From: Calditrichales bacterium
GTDB lineage: Bacteria > Calditrichota > Calditrichia > Calditrichales > J004
Length of the DNA stretch: 44,403 nucleotides
Reading direction: 5' to 3'
Assembly (NCBI GenBank): GCA_015493745.1
Contig: WGCN01000087.1
Location: 1-44,403, forward strand
Shown here: positions 7,597 to 16,611 of the stretch, piece by piece
Layout of the letters: each line of letters starts with the position of its first letter
How positions within the stretch are numbered: the first letter of the stretch is position 1
Made by a program: the position numbers and the translations under genes
The notes under the pieces: generated by a model
Told to the model about the DNA's origin: nothing
Databases searched by the model: none
Seen by the model: only the letters and a program-made list of their open reading frames with translations

Positions 7597-10059
7597 GTGA
7601 CAGCGCAGAAACCTAAAAATGTCTCCCCCTCACAAAAGGAGGCCGAGCATTTATTGGAGGAGCTGGATCAATTTGCGGAGGAGAAAACTTCCCCGACGCA
7701 AAAACCGGCCCCCGGGGAAACATTTCATTTATGGCAAAACAACCGGCCGCAACAGGATGCCGGACGTCAAAAGGAACTGTATAAGAAACACCTTACCTTT
7801 TATCTGGGCGAAACCTCCGCCGCCGTGCCCGCCAATCTTATTCCGGCCGGACTGGCGCCATTGGTTCATAACCCGGCCGCTTCCTCATCCTTCCCCATGC
7901 TGTTGGCCGGGGATAACGGTACCGAGTTGTGGAGCCTCGATATTCTGATCCGGAAGCTGCTGGATGCCAGCGGACTGCGAGACGAAGAACTGGAAGTCTA
8001 TAAGCGACACATGGCCGTTATTCAAAAAAGGTTGATCCGCGAACATGGCCGCGTGGATCATTTTCAGGACTTCGCCCGCATTGTCTCCGCCATTGCCCTG
8101 GAAGAGTTTAAACGACTCACCAACACCAACGGTGAGGATCATCCGGCGGTTTCGGCGCTGGAACAGTTAAGCATGGAGGTTCCTTTTAACGGACTGCTTA
8201 TCGGCTATGGCCCGGAAACCCTGCGCCATATCATCAGCCAAACACAGGCCGCCACCTGGCGTAAAAGTGTTTATGACACCCTTAACCGCCTCGAGGAACT
8301 GACTCTGAGTATCAATGCCCTGGTGGAAAGCGCCCGGAGCGCGGAAAAAAACACGGACAGCAGCCAGGAGGCCTTCGCCGACAGTATCGACTATGACAAG
8401 CTCAATCAAATCGTCCGCTCCGTGCAAACCGGTACAGAGGTGGACAACACCCGTCTGAAACGGCTGAGAAAGATTGCCGAATCACTGAATACCTGGCATG
8501 ATATCCTGAGCAGTGACAAACATGCCGCTGTTTTTCTGGAAAAATTCACGTCCACCGATCCGGCGCAGGCACACACCGATAAGGCACGCCGGGAAATCAT
8601 CAGTCTGATCCGCGACTACCATCTGGCCGTATTGGAAGATAAGCACCGCTATGATCCCCGGAAACATCAAAAGCTGTTCGATGATTTTTCCGAACGCATG
8701 ATGAGCGATGAGGAGATACGCCTCATCCCCCCGGCGCTGCTCTTTCTGGACGCCCGCCAGGCGGCGGAACATCAGGACGCCCTGGTGGCACGCCTGCTTT
8801 CCGGTGAAAAGATAAAAATCAGCGTTCAGGCCACCAGTCTGTTGGAAGGCGAGCGCCTGCTGCCCCTTTACGGATGGGCGCGCATGGCCACCGCCCTGAA
8901 CCGTTATTATGTGGTTCAGACCCCCCTGCCCTTCATCCGGGAAATGTGGGAGCAGATTTGCGGAGCGCTGCAGTATGAAGGAGCGGCCTTTTTCTCTTTT
9001 TACACCCTGATCGATGAAGAGGGCGGGCACCCGGTGCCGGACTACCTGCGCGGCAATGCCGCCGCCGCGGCACGCATCTTTCCCCTGTACGCCTTTAGCG
9101 GCCAAACGGAAAAACCCCTGCGCGACCGTTTTTACCTTAGCCCGCACATACAGCCGGAAGCCCCCTGGGCGCACGGCACCTTTCCCGTGCGCAGTGAAGA
9201 GGAAAGCAGCGACCGTACCTTTTTCCTTACCCCGGCGGAATTCTTCTTTTTGCATGAAGGGTTTCAACGCCACTATTACCCCGTGGGGCCGGATGAGGAA
9301 CACGATGCCCTGATACCCCTGACCGATTTTCTGGCCGGCAATGACCGGCACAAGGCCCGGTTGCCCTATATCACCATGGCCGATGACCACGGTGAACTGC
9401 ACAAGCTGCTGGTGGATGAGTTTATCGTCGATCACTGCGCGGCCATTGCCGGCGACTGGCGGGTGATGCAGGAGTGGAGCGGTATTGACAACTCCTGGGC
9501 CGCACAGGCCGTGGCCCGGCTTAAGGAGGAACTGGAACGGCAAGCAGAGCGCAAAATCGCCGATATCACCCGTGACTTTGAGGAAAAACTCAACGCCGAC
9601 CGGGAACAACTGACCTCGGAGATCATCTCCAACCTGGCCGCCGGCCTGCTCTCCGACGAGATGATCCGGCTGGGCAGCGGCCTGAACGCCCCCGTGGCAA
9701 CTCCCGCGCCCGTGGCACCCGGGGAAAGCGCGCCCCCGAAGGAGGATAGCGTGGCCCCGGAGAGCGCTCCCGAATCCGCCGGGGAGGAAGAAGATGAAGG
9801 GCTCAGCTTCGACGAAGCCTACATCGACACCCCTCTGTGCACCAGTTGCAATGAGTGCCGCAACATCAATCCCGATATGTTTGCCTATGACGCCAATAAG
9901 CAGGCTTATATCAGCGATGTAAACGCCGGCACTTACAGGCAATTGGTTATGGCGGCGGAAAATTGTCCCGTAAAAATCATTCACCCCGGAAAACCGGTCA
10001 ATCCCGATGAACCGGATCTGGAGGATTTGATCAGCCGGGCGGCGCCGTTCAACAGTTGA
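7597..10059 (+). CDS. Degenerate PFOR C-terminal-half paralogue with a single-cluster ferredoxin domain
   Basis: An 820-aa protein starting at GTG, with aaagggg six bases upstream. By eye it aligns with about residues 730-1645 of the giant PFOR at 24850: YDPRKHQKLF (352-361) matches YDPNKHPEFF, RYYVVQTPL (436-444) matches TSYVMQASL, and PAEFFFLHEGFQRHY (546-560) matches FADFAITEARFRKHF. Where the giant PFOR has its GDGAMYD thiamine motif, this protein has LDARQAA (384-390). All internal cluster cysteines are gone too. What survives is a C-terminal ferredoxin (C748, C751, C754, C790), joined by a predicted coiled coil (about 636-672) and a Pro/Ala/Glu-rich linker (about 697-738). I infer a non-catalytic electron relay or scaffold between KorAB and Rnf. 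The frame is intact over its whole length, so it is not a decaying pseudogene. Confidence 0.8.
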   Translation: MTAQKPKNVSPSQKEAEHLLEELDQFAEEKTSPTQKPAPGETFHLWQNNRPQQDAGRQKELYKKHLTFYLGETSAAVPANLIPAGLAPLVHNPAASSSFPMLLAGDNGTELWSLDILIRKLLDASGLRDEELEVYKRHMAVIQKRLIREHGRVDHFQDFARIVSAIALEEFKRLTNTNGEDHPAVSALEQLSMEVPFNGLLIGYGPETLRHIISQTQAATWRKSVYDTLNRLEELTLSINALVESARSAEKNTDSSQEAFADSIDYDKLNQIVRSVQTGTEVDNTRLKRLRKIAESLNTWHDILSSDKHAAVFLEKFTSTDPAQAHTDKARREIISLIRDYHLAVLEDKHRYDPRKHQKLFDDFSERMMSDEEIRLIPPALLFLDARQAAEHQDALVARLLSGEKIKISVQATSLLEGERLLPLYGWARMATALNRYYVVQTPLPFIREMWEQICGALQYEGAAFFSFYTLIDEEGGHPVPDYLRGNAAAAARIFPLYAFSGQTEKPLRDRFYLSPHIQPEAPWAHGTFPVRSEEESSDRTFFLTPAEFFFLHEGFQRHYYPVGPDEEHDALIPLTDFLAGNDRHKARLPYITMADDHGELHKLLVDEFIVDHCAAIAGDWRVMQEWSGIDNSWAAQAVARLKEELERQAERKIADITRDFEEKLNADREQLTSEIISNLAAGLLSDEMIRLGSGLNAPVATPAPVAPGESAPPKEDSVAPESAPESAGEEEDEGLSFDEAYIDTPLCTSCNECRNINPDMFAYDANKQAYISDVNAGTYRQLVMAAENCPVKIIHPGKPVNPDEPDLEDLISRAAPFNS

Positions 10060-10072
10060 CAACGGCGTCCGC

Positions 10073-10104
10073 TCCCGTACCCTTTCCCGGAAGGGGGCGC
10101 GGGA
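10073..10104 (+). repeat. Intercistronic GC-rich hairpin before rnfB
   Basis: TCCCG (10073-10077) pairs with CGGGA (10100-10104), and CCCTT (10080-10084) pairs with AAGGG (10091-10095), giving an imperfect two-part stem. No T-run follows, so it is more likely an mRNA processing or stability element inside the operon than a terminator. Confidence 0.4.
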
Positions 10105-10131
10105 ATGAAACACTAATAACGGATTTTAACA

Positions 10132-10971
10132 ATGTCAGAAGCCTATCTGGCCGTCCTTTTTATCGGCGGTCTTAGCATTTTTCTGGCCGGCGTGCTGGCT
10201 TTTGCCAACCGTAAGCTGGCCGTTCAGGAAGACCCGCGCATCGACGCGGTGACCGACATGCTGCCCAACGCCAACTGCGGCGCCTGTGGCAAGCCCGGCT
10301 GCCGGGCCTTTGCCGAAGCGGTGGTACACGGTGAGCAGCAGCCCAGCGACTGTACCGTCGGCGGACCGGAAACGGCGGAAATTGTCGCCAATTACCTGGG
10401 AATCGATCCCGGTTCCAGCGTGCGCAAGGTGGCCCGGCTGATGTGTGCCGGCGGCACCGATGTGGCCGAACAGGCCGCCAACTACGTAGGGGCGGAGTCC
10501 TGCCGCGCCGCCGCGGCCGTGGCCGGCGGCCCCAAGGAATGCACCTACGGCTGCCTCGGGCTGGCCGATTGCGAAGTGGCCTGTACCTTTGACGCCATCT
10601 CCATGATGCCCAACGCCCTGCCCTTTGTCAATGCCACCAAATGCACCGCCTGCGGTGATTGTGTTGCCGCCTGCCCCAAGGGGTTGTTTGAACTGATCCC
10701 CATTAATCAGCATCTGCTGGTGCAGTGTAAATCGCAACTGGCCGGCGATGAAATACTGGAAGGCTGCGAAGTAGCCTGCACCGCCTGCAGCCGTTGCGCG
10801 GCAGACGCCCCGGAAGGTTTGATCGAGATGAAAAACAATCTGCCCGTCATCAACAGTGCCTTGCTGCATAAGGAAACGGAGATAGCCACCCTGCGCTGCC
10901 CCACCGGCGCCATTACCTGGCTGAATGAGCAACAATTCGCGGACAAGGCCAAGATGGCTGAGTCAGAATAA
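10132..10971 (+). CDS. rnfB: Rnf complex iron-sulfur subunit RnfB (operon 1)
   Basis: A 279-aa protein. One N-terminal membrane helix (about residues 4-24) anchors it. The RnfB signature LPNANCGACGKPGC (about 44-57) with a further Cys near 76 binds the first cluster. It is followed by several ferredoxin-like motifs (CTACGDCVAACP, about 181-192; CEVACTACSRC, about 215-225; RCPTGAI at the end). RnfB is the subunit that accepts electrons from reduced ferredoxin in the ion-pumping ferredoxin:NAD+ oxidoreductase. In standard rnf operons it is next to rnfC or rnfA. Here the next gene is the 1423-aa PFOR-derived protein, starting 15 bp downstream, which suggests that the two touch. No strong ribosome binding site precedes the ATG. 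Confidence 0.93.
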   Translation: MSEAYLAVLFIGGLSIFLAGVLAFANRKLAVQEDPRIDAVTDMLPNANCGACGKPGCRAFAEAVVHGEQQPSDCTVGGPETAEIVANYLGIDPGSSVRKVARLMCAGGTDVAEQAANYVGAESCRAAAAVAGGPKECTYGCLGLADCEVACTFDAISMMPNALPFVNATKCTACGDCVAACPKGLFELIPINQHLLVQCKSQLAGDEILEGCEVACTACSRCAADAPEGLIEMKNNLPVINSALLHKETEIATLRCPTGAITWLNEQQFADKAKMAESE

Positions 10972-10986
10972 TAACGGAAAACCATT

Positions 10987-13900
10987 ATGAAACAAGCGAA
11001 CACTAAAAAACAGATACGGGAAAGCGGCAAGGCGGCCATACGCCGGGCGCTCGTTTTTTCCGGAACCCGTTGGGCCGGCTGTGGCGAAGCCGTGGGCCTG
11101 GCCGCGGCGGGAGAACGCAGTGCCGTCTATTTGGAGAACACCGCTCTTAAAAATGCCGCCGCGGAGTTCACCTCTTCCGGTTCCCTGCCCATCCCCCTGC
11201 TGGTTTGTGCCGAAAAAAAACAGGCGCCGCAGTTCAAACCGTTCATAGATGCCACGTCCTCTTTTTTTAAAGTTGTTTTCTATGCTTCCACGGTTCAGGA
11301 AGCCCAGGACCTGGCCCTGATCGGACAATGGGTGGCCGAAAAGACCCTGACGCCGGTACTGTGCCTGCTGGATGCCCGCGGCTGCGCCAACAGCATACAA
11401 AACCTGGTAACCGTTGATGAGAATGCGGTTCGTCCATGGCTGGGCAAGCCCGATGATGCCGTGGAAGCGGGAGATGAAGCCCGGGCCCTGCTGCTGGGTA
11501 AAAAACATCGCCGCCTGCCTCAATGGCTGTCCATCTCGCAGCCCCTGGGTCTCCATGCCCGCCTGGAAGAGGATCGCGCCCAGCAGGCGCGGTCGGCCCG
11601 GAACATCTATTTTGACAGCGCCTTGCAAGCGGTGATCGACCGCGCATTCGAAGAGTTCGCGGCCCGCTTTGGCCGCCGGTACCAAAGTACCCACTCCACG
11701 GGTAAAGGAAGCCATGTGATTCTGGGCGGCGGCTGGCTGGCCCGGAACCTGGCTTCTGTCGCCTATAAAGGCAAGGTCGTGCGCCTGACCCAACTGGCGC
11801 CCTTTCCCTCGCAAAAACTGCAACAGGAACTTCAGAAAGTCCGCGGGCTTACCCTTTTAAATCATGATGACTGGGCCGATGCCTTTCAGTTAAGAGAAAC
11901 CCTCGGCCATCTTAATCCGGGAATGCGTATCTTTACCGCCCATCTTCAGGGCATGCGTTTGACCGAAAACGCTATTCAACACCTTTTGCATCATCATGAA
12001 CAGGAAGCGGCTTCCGGTGATTTTTACCCCATGGTCACCGCCGCAACCGATTTGAGCCGCTTTCCCCTGTTACAGGGATTGCAGCAGCGGTTGTCCCGCA
12101 ATTACCCGCAACTGGAACGGGCCCTGGCCCGCATCACCCAAAATCCCCTGCCCCGGAAAGATATCCGTCATATCATGCTTAACGCCTCCGTGGGGCACAG
12201 TCCGGAAATCTTTGGGCCGCTGTTAAGCCGTCTGCCGCGGGCGGAAGCGGTACGCAGCTACCACATAGAGAAACGCAGCGCCTATCTGCCCTATGTGGAA
12301 ACTCATATCTTTGCCGGAAACCCGGAAACGATCTTCTTTCCTTCCGACGGCGTGGATTATATCCTGGCCTCCGACGTCCGTTATGTCGACGGCGTCGAAC
12401 GACTGAAAGAGGGCGGCGTCTTAATCATCAACTCACCCTTTGATGACGCACAAACCTGGGATCAACTGCCGCAGACGGTGCGAACGTTGATCACGGAAAA
12501 GAATATCACGCTGCTGACGGTCAACGGAACGGACTACGCCCTGAAAGCCGCGCGGACGCCCTCGCAACAGGCCGGATTGATGATGATGCTCCTTTTGGGT
12601 GCCTGGGCCTCCCGTGAAGGGGAAACGGAAGAGCTGCTCCCCGCCCTGCGGAGCGTGATTACCGGCGGACAGGTCAAAACTCTGACCCGCGCTTTTGTGG
12701 AGGGCCGGGAAAATGTCAAACAGATCGAGTGGCGGAAATTGCCGGCCTATGAATCCCTGAAGGAGGCCGATATTTTAAAAACACCCTGGGCTATCAACCG
12801 CGACGGCCTGTTTGATAAAACCGTTTTCGATCCCTCCTATTTTTGGGATACGGTGGGCTACCTGTACAAGGAGCGGCAACAAAACAAGCTGCTGACCGAC
12901 CCCATGATCGCCACGGAAACCGTGCCGGCGCGTACCAGCACCTTCCGCGATCTTTCCCCGTCCCACACCTATATACCGGAGTTCCACGCCGAAAACTGTA
13001 CCGCCTGCGGTCTGTGCTGGGCCAACTGCCCGGAATCGGCCCTGCCCACGGTCATTTTTACGGCCGGGGATTTATGGCAGGCGGCGGTAAAACGCGCCGC
13101 GGAAGCGGATCATTCCCTTAATCAACTCAGTCGGCTGCAAAATAACCTGATTAAACTGGCCGATAAGCGGTTGAAAGACAGCCTGCCCGCCGATATGCGG
13201 GACGCGGGCGCGCTCTTCGAACAATCCTTGGAATTCCTGATGGACAAGCTACAAGCCGACGAGGAAAAGGAAGAGGGGCTCCGTTCGGAGTTCAACGGCA
13301 TCCTGCCCTTCCTCTCGGGCTTTCCCCTGGTAAAATCACAAAGCTTTTATGAGCAGCCGGAACAGACCAGCAAGGGCAGCGGACGCCTGCTGAGCATCGT
13401 CATCAACCCCTACACCTGCAAGGGGTGCAGTGCCTGCATCAGCATTTGTCCCGATCAGGCGCTGGAGCGCATCGAAGCCCGGCCGGATATCATAGAGACC
13501 TACAAACGGCAGTTTGAACTGATGAGCGGTCTGCCGGAAAACCGCCAGTCTGAATTTGACGACTTTATCGACGCCGATAACCGGGAGATGTACCGGCTGA
13601 TCAACCGTACCGCCTACCTCTCCATGCCCGGCGGCGACAACGGCCTGCCCGGCAGCGGGGTAAAAACCGCCGTCCACCTGGCCCTGAGTGCCATGGAAAC
13701 GGCCCTGCAACCTAAGCGACAGGAATGGCTGGAAGAACTGAACAGCACAATTCACCGCCTGGAAGTAAAGGCTCAGAACCTGCTGAACGAAGCGGTGGAT
13801 CTGAACAGTTTTGATGATTTTTACCAACGGCTGCACGAACTCGATTCCGCCGAAGAGGGCATCGGCCAACTGATCACCTCCCGTGAAAAGGAGCAAAAGA

Positions 13901-15258
13901 GCAGCAAGGCGCGCACACAAAAGTTAAAACAATACAGCAGCCTGATTCACAGGCTGAAAGAGGATCGCCAATTGCTGAGCCGGGGCGGCGACGGTTACGG
14001 CGCCTCGGTGCTGGGCATGGTTTTTAATGCCGAAGGCGCCCTGAGCTGGATGGCCGACTACCCCTACAACCCCTTTGCCTATCCCTGGCTGAACAGCAAC
14101 AGTTCCCAACTGATGGAAAAGGCCCGGGGTATGTTCGAGGGATTTGTTCAACAACTCCTCCCCGTATTCAACCATTTACGGGAAGCGGCCACCCTGCTGG
14201 AAGGCAGCCGTACCGCCTACCGGTCGGCCGGCGGATGGGAGGATTTAAGCGTGAGCGAAAAAAGCTGGTGCCCGGCCGTGGTCATCTTTATGGATCGCAG
14301 CGGCTTCGACAGCCAGTTCATGAACACCTTCGGCCCATGGTCGGCCAGCGGCAAGCCCATCCAGACGGTGGTGATTAACGCCGCCACGGATAAAGCGCCC
14401 GATGATGCTTTTAATCCGGCCTTGTGGGCCCTGGGCTGGGAAAATATCCGTACCCTGCAAACCTCGCCCGGCTATCACGGCGCCACCATACGCATGATCC
14501 GTGAAGCGGTTGCCTCGCGGCAACCCGCTTTTATCTTTAGCGATGCCAACGAACCTTATCGCCAGGGCATCGCCGAAGACCGCGCCTGGCAGCAACATCA
14601 ACGGGCCGTGGCCACGCGGGTTTTTCCCCTGCTGGACTATGCCCCGCAACGCAGCGCCTTCTATGGTGAGCGCTTCGACCTGAGCGCCAACCCCGATCAT
14701 GAAGCGGACTGGGTGGAAACGATCCTCGAAGTAACGGCCACCACGCCGGTCACCCAGATCAAATACCGTTTAACCCCCGCCGACTGGGCCATGTACGAAG
14801 CCCGCTACCAACATGACTTTAGCGAGATTGCCCCCTCCGAATGGGGCGACCAGTGGCGTACCGTGGCCGACTATCTTGACCTGAACGAAGAGGAACAAGC
14901 GAAAACCCGTCCCTATGTAATCTATGTAGACGACGAGGGCCGCCGCCACAGACTGGCCGCCTCGGAACGAGTTATACATCTTTGCCGGGTAAAAAAACAT
15001 CAGTGGCGTCTGCTGCAACAACTGAGCGGCATCATCCGCTATGAACCCCAATACCAGCAAGAGAAGCTGGAACAGGCGGTACAATCCGCCCTGGAGGGGC
15101 AGGAAAGGCAATTACGTGCCGAGTATGAAGGGCGCCTGCGGGAACTGGATGAACATCATTTTGCCGTTTACCATGATCGCTTAAAGAACAAACTGCTTCA
15201 GCTGTACCGGCAGCGCCGGGCCGAAAGCATGGAAAACGGAAAGGATGCCGGACAATGA
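10987..15258 (+). CDS. Non-catalytic giant PFOR paralogue with two ferredoxin-type clusters
   Basis: A 1423-aa homologue of the giant PFOR at 24850, lacking that protein's C-terminal ferredoxin. Landmarks align along the whole length: WLGKPDD (151-157), AFEEFAARFGRRY (220-232), YPYNPFAYPW (1025-1034) and SGKPIQTVVI (1121-1130). Catalytic features are lost. The YPITPST region is unrecognisable. The proximal-cluster CLGC is GLPGS (886-890), the third cysteine is A1018, the fourth aligns with about N1188, and the GDG thiamine motif is replaced by MDRSGFD (1102-1108). Both ferredoxin-type motifs stay perfect: C671/C674/C677/C681 and C811/C814/C817/C821. So it should carry two [4Fe-4S] clusters but cannot oxidise a 2-oxoacid. 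I infer a wiring scaffold between KorAB and Rnf. Its stop overlaps the rnfC start by four bases (ATGA), implying coupled translation. Confidence 0.85.
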   Translation: MKQANTKKQIRESGKAAIRRALVFSGTRWAGCGEAVGLAAAGERSAVYLENTALKNAAAEFTSSGSLPIPLLVCAEKKQAPQFKPFIDATSSFFKVVFYASTVQEAQDLALIGQWVAEKTLTPVLCLLDARGCANSIQNLVTVDENAVRPWLGKPDDAVEAGDEARALLLGKKHRRLPQWLSISQPLGLHARLEEDRAQQARSARNIYFDSALQAVIDRAFEEFAARFGRRYQSTHSTGKGSHVILGGGWLARNLASVAYKGKVVRLTQLAPFPSQKLQQELQKVRGLTLLNHDDWADAFQLRETLGHLNPGMRIFTAHLQGMRLTENAIQHLLHHHEQEAASGDFYPMVTAATDLSRFPLLQGLQQRLSRNYPQLERALARITQNPLPRKDIRHIMLNASVGHSPEIFGPLLSRLPRAEAVRSYHIEKRSAYLPYVETHIFAGNPETIFFPSDGVDYILASDVRYVDGVERLKEGGVLIINSPFDDAQTWDQLPQTVRTLITEKNITLLTVNGTDYALKAARTPSQQAGLMMMLLLGAWASREGETEELLPALRSVITGGQVKTLTRAFVEGRENVKQIEWRKLPAYESLKEADILKTPWAINRDGLFDKTVFDPSYFWDTVGYLYKERQQNKLLTDPMIATETVPARTSTFRDLSPSHTYIPEFHAENCTACGLCWANCPESALPTVIFTAGDLWQAAVKRAAEADHSLNQLSRLQNNLIKLADKRLKDSLPADMRDAGALFEQSLEFLMDKLQADEEKEEGLRSEFNGILPFLSGFPLVKSQSFYEQPEQTSKGSGRLLSIVINPYTCKGCSACISICPDQALERIEARPDIIETYKRQFELMSGLPENRQSEFDDFIDADNREMYRLINRTAYLSMPGGDNGLPGSGVKTAVHLALSAMETALQPKRQEWLEELNSTIHRLEVKAQNLLNEAVDLNSFDDFYQRLHELDSAEEGIGQLITSREKEQKSSKARTQKLKQYSSLIHRLKEDRQLLSRGGDGYGASVLGMVFNAEGALSWMADYPYNPFAYPWLNSNSSQLMEKARGMFEGFVQQLLPVFNHLREAATLLEGSRTAYRSAGGWEDLSVSEKSWCPAVVIFMDRSGFDSQFMNTFGPWSASGKPIQTVVINAATDKAPDDAFNPALWALGWENIRTLQTSPGYHGATIRMIREAVASRQPAFIFSDANEPYRQGIAEDRAWQQHQRAVATRVFPLLDYAPQRSAFYGERFDLSANPDHEADWVETILEVTATTPVTQIKYRLTPADWAMYEARYQHDFSEIAPSEWGDQWRTVADYLDLNEEEQAKTRPYVIYVDDEGRRHRLAASERVIHLCRVKKHQWRLLQQLSGIIRYEPQYQQEKLEQAVQSALEGQERQLRAEYEGRLRELDEHHFAVYHDRLKNKLLQLYRQRRAESMENGKDAGQ

Positions 15259-16604
15259 TCAAACTTTTCGGCAAGCGTTTGCCCACCTTCAGTCACGGCA
15301 TTCATCCCGGGGATTTCAAGGATCTGACCCGCCATCTGCCCATTGAGCGCATGCCTTTTACGGATGAACTTGTCCTGCCGCTCAGCCAACATCTCGGCGC
15401 GCCCTCCCGGGCAAGGGTCAAGGTGGGGGATAAGGTGCAGCGGGGACAGCTGATCGCCGAACCCGGCGGATTTGTTTCCATCGGCCTGCACGCCCCGGTC
15501 ACGGGCACGGTTACCGCCATCGAGCCCCGCCATCATCCCGGCGGCAAAATGGTGGAGGCCATCATCATCAAAACCGATCCCTTTTCGCCGCAAACCTTTT
15601 ACAACGAACACAGCATGGAATGGGAAAGCCTGTCGGCCAGAGAGTTGATTTCCCTGATACAACACGGCGGCTTTGTGGGTTTGGGCGGCGCGGCCTTCCC
15701 TACCCATGTTAAGCTGAGCGTCCCGGAAGGAAAGCACGCCCAATTTCTTATTGTAAACGGCGTGGAGTGCGAACCCTACCTGACCGCCGATCACCGGGTG
15801 ATGCTGGAAAACTATGAAGACCTGTTTCTCGGCATCCGCATCCTGCAACACATTCTAAAGGTGAAACAGGTTTACATCGGCGTGGAAAACAATAAGGAAG
15901 ACGCTATCGAGGTATTAAGAAAAAACGTGCCCGGGGATATGGCCTGCGAGGTGATCGCTCTGGAAACCAAATACCCCCAGGGAGCGGAAAAGATGCTGAT
16001 CGAGGCCGTGCTGCACCGCGAGGTACCCAGCGGCCGGCTGCCGATCGATGTGGAAGTGGTGGTCAATAACAGCGGCACCATCACCGGTATCGGGCAGATG
16101 TTCCGTTTCGGTCAGCCCCTGATCGAACGGGTGGTTACGGTAACCGGGCCCGGCATCAATCGTCCGGCCAATCTGCTGGTACCCATCGGCACGCGCCTGA
16201 GCGATGTGCTGGACTACTGCGGCGGTTTAAAGGATAACACCCGCCAGCTTCTTTTCGGCGGCCCGATGATGGGCACGCCCCAGTCCCACCTGGATGTGCC
16301 GATTATGAAAGGCACCTCGGGCATATTATGCCTGACCGAAAACGAAGTGGTTGTCCGGGAGGAATATCCCTGCATCCGCTGTCTGCGTTGCGTGGACGTT
16401 TGCCCCGTGTCGCTGAACCCCAGCCGCCTGGGTTCCCTGGCCAAGTCGCGCGATTATGAACAGATGCTGGACTTCCACGTGATGGATTGCGTGGAATGCG
16501 GCTCCTGCTCCTATGTGTGCCCTTCCAACATCCCCCTGGTACAACGTTTCCGCGTGGCCAAAGGCCTGCTGCGGGAACAACAGGCCCGAAACAAAGCGAG
16601 TTAA
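15255..16604 (+). CDS. rnfC: Rnf complex NADH-binding subunit RnfC (operon 1)
   Basis: A 449-aa protein with the standard RnfC order. The N-terminal SHGIHP and lipoyl-like domain (about residues 12-105; VKVGDKVQRGQL) is followed by the FMN/NADH-binding Rossmann-like domain (GLGGAAFPTHVKL, about 142-154; VNGVECEPYL, about 170-179) and the SLBB segment (TGPGINRP). Two cluster motifs close it: CIRCLRCVDVCP (about 374-385) and CVECGSCSYVCP (about 413-424). RnfC passes electrons to NAD+ at the cytoplasmic face. It is separable from NqrA by the eight clustered cysteines. It overlaps the upstream PFOR-like gene by four bases, and rnfD starts seven bases after its stop. Confidence 0.95.
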   Translation: MIKLFGKRLPTFSHGIHPGDFKDLTRHLPIERMPFTDELVLPLSQHLGAPSRARVKVGDKVQRGQLIAEPGGFVSIGLHAPVTGTVTAIEPRHHPGGKMVEAIIIKTDPFSPQTFYNEHSMEWESLSARELISLIQHGGFVGLGGAAFPTHVKLSVPEGKHAQFLIVNGVECEPYLTADHRVMLENYEDLFLGIRILQHILKVKQVYIGVENNKEDAIEVLRKNVPGDMACEVIALETKYPQGAEKMLIEAVLHREVPSGRLPIDVEVVVNNSGTITGIGQMFRFGQPLIERVVTVTGPGINRPANLLVPIGTRLSDVLDYCGGLKDNTRQLLFGGPMMGTPQSHLDVPIMKGTSGILCLTENEVVVREEYPCIRCLRCVDVCPVSLNPSRLGSLAKSRDYEQMLDFHVMDCVECGSCSYVCPSNIPLVQRFRVAKGLLREQQARNKAS

Positions 16605-16611
16605 AGGACTT

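Noticed and set aside
8482..10113. A 543-codon minus-strand frame opposite the 820-aa gene.
   Set aside because: It mirrors a GC-rich coding region, has low-complexity His/Gly/Val content and no domain. The plus-strand frame has family homology and a proper ribosome binding site.
7597..15258. The 820- and 1423-aa genes as a broken or frameshifted single PFOR.
   Set aside because: They overlap in the part of PFOR that they represent, are separated by rnfB, and both are long intact frames with consistent loss of specific motifs, so they are separate paralogues, not pieces of one gene.
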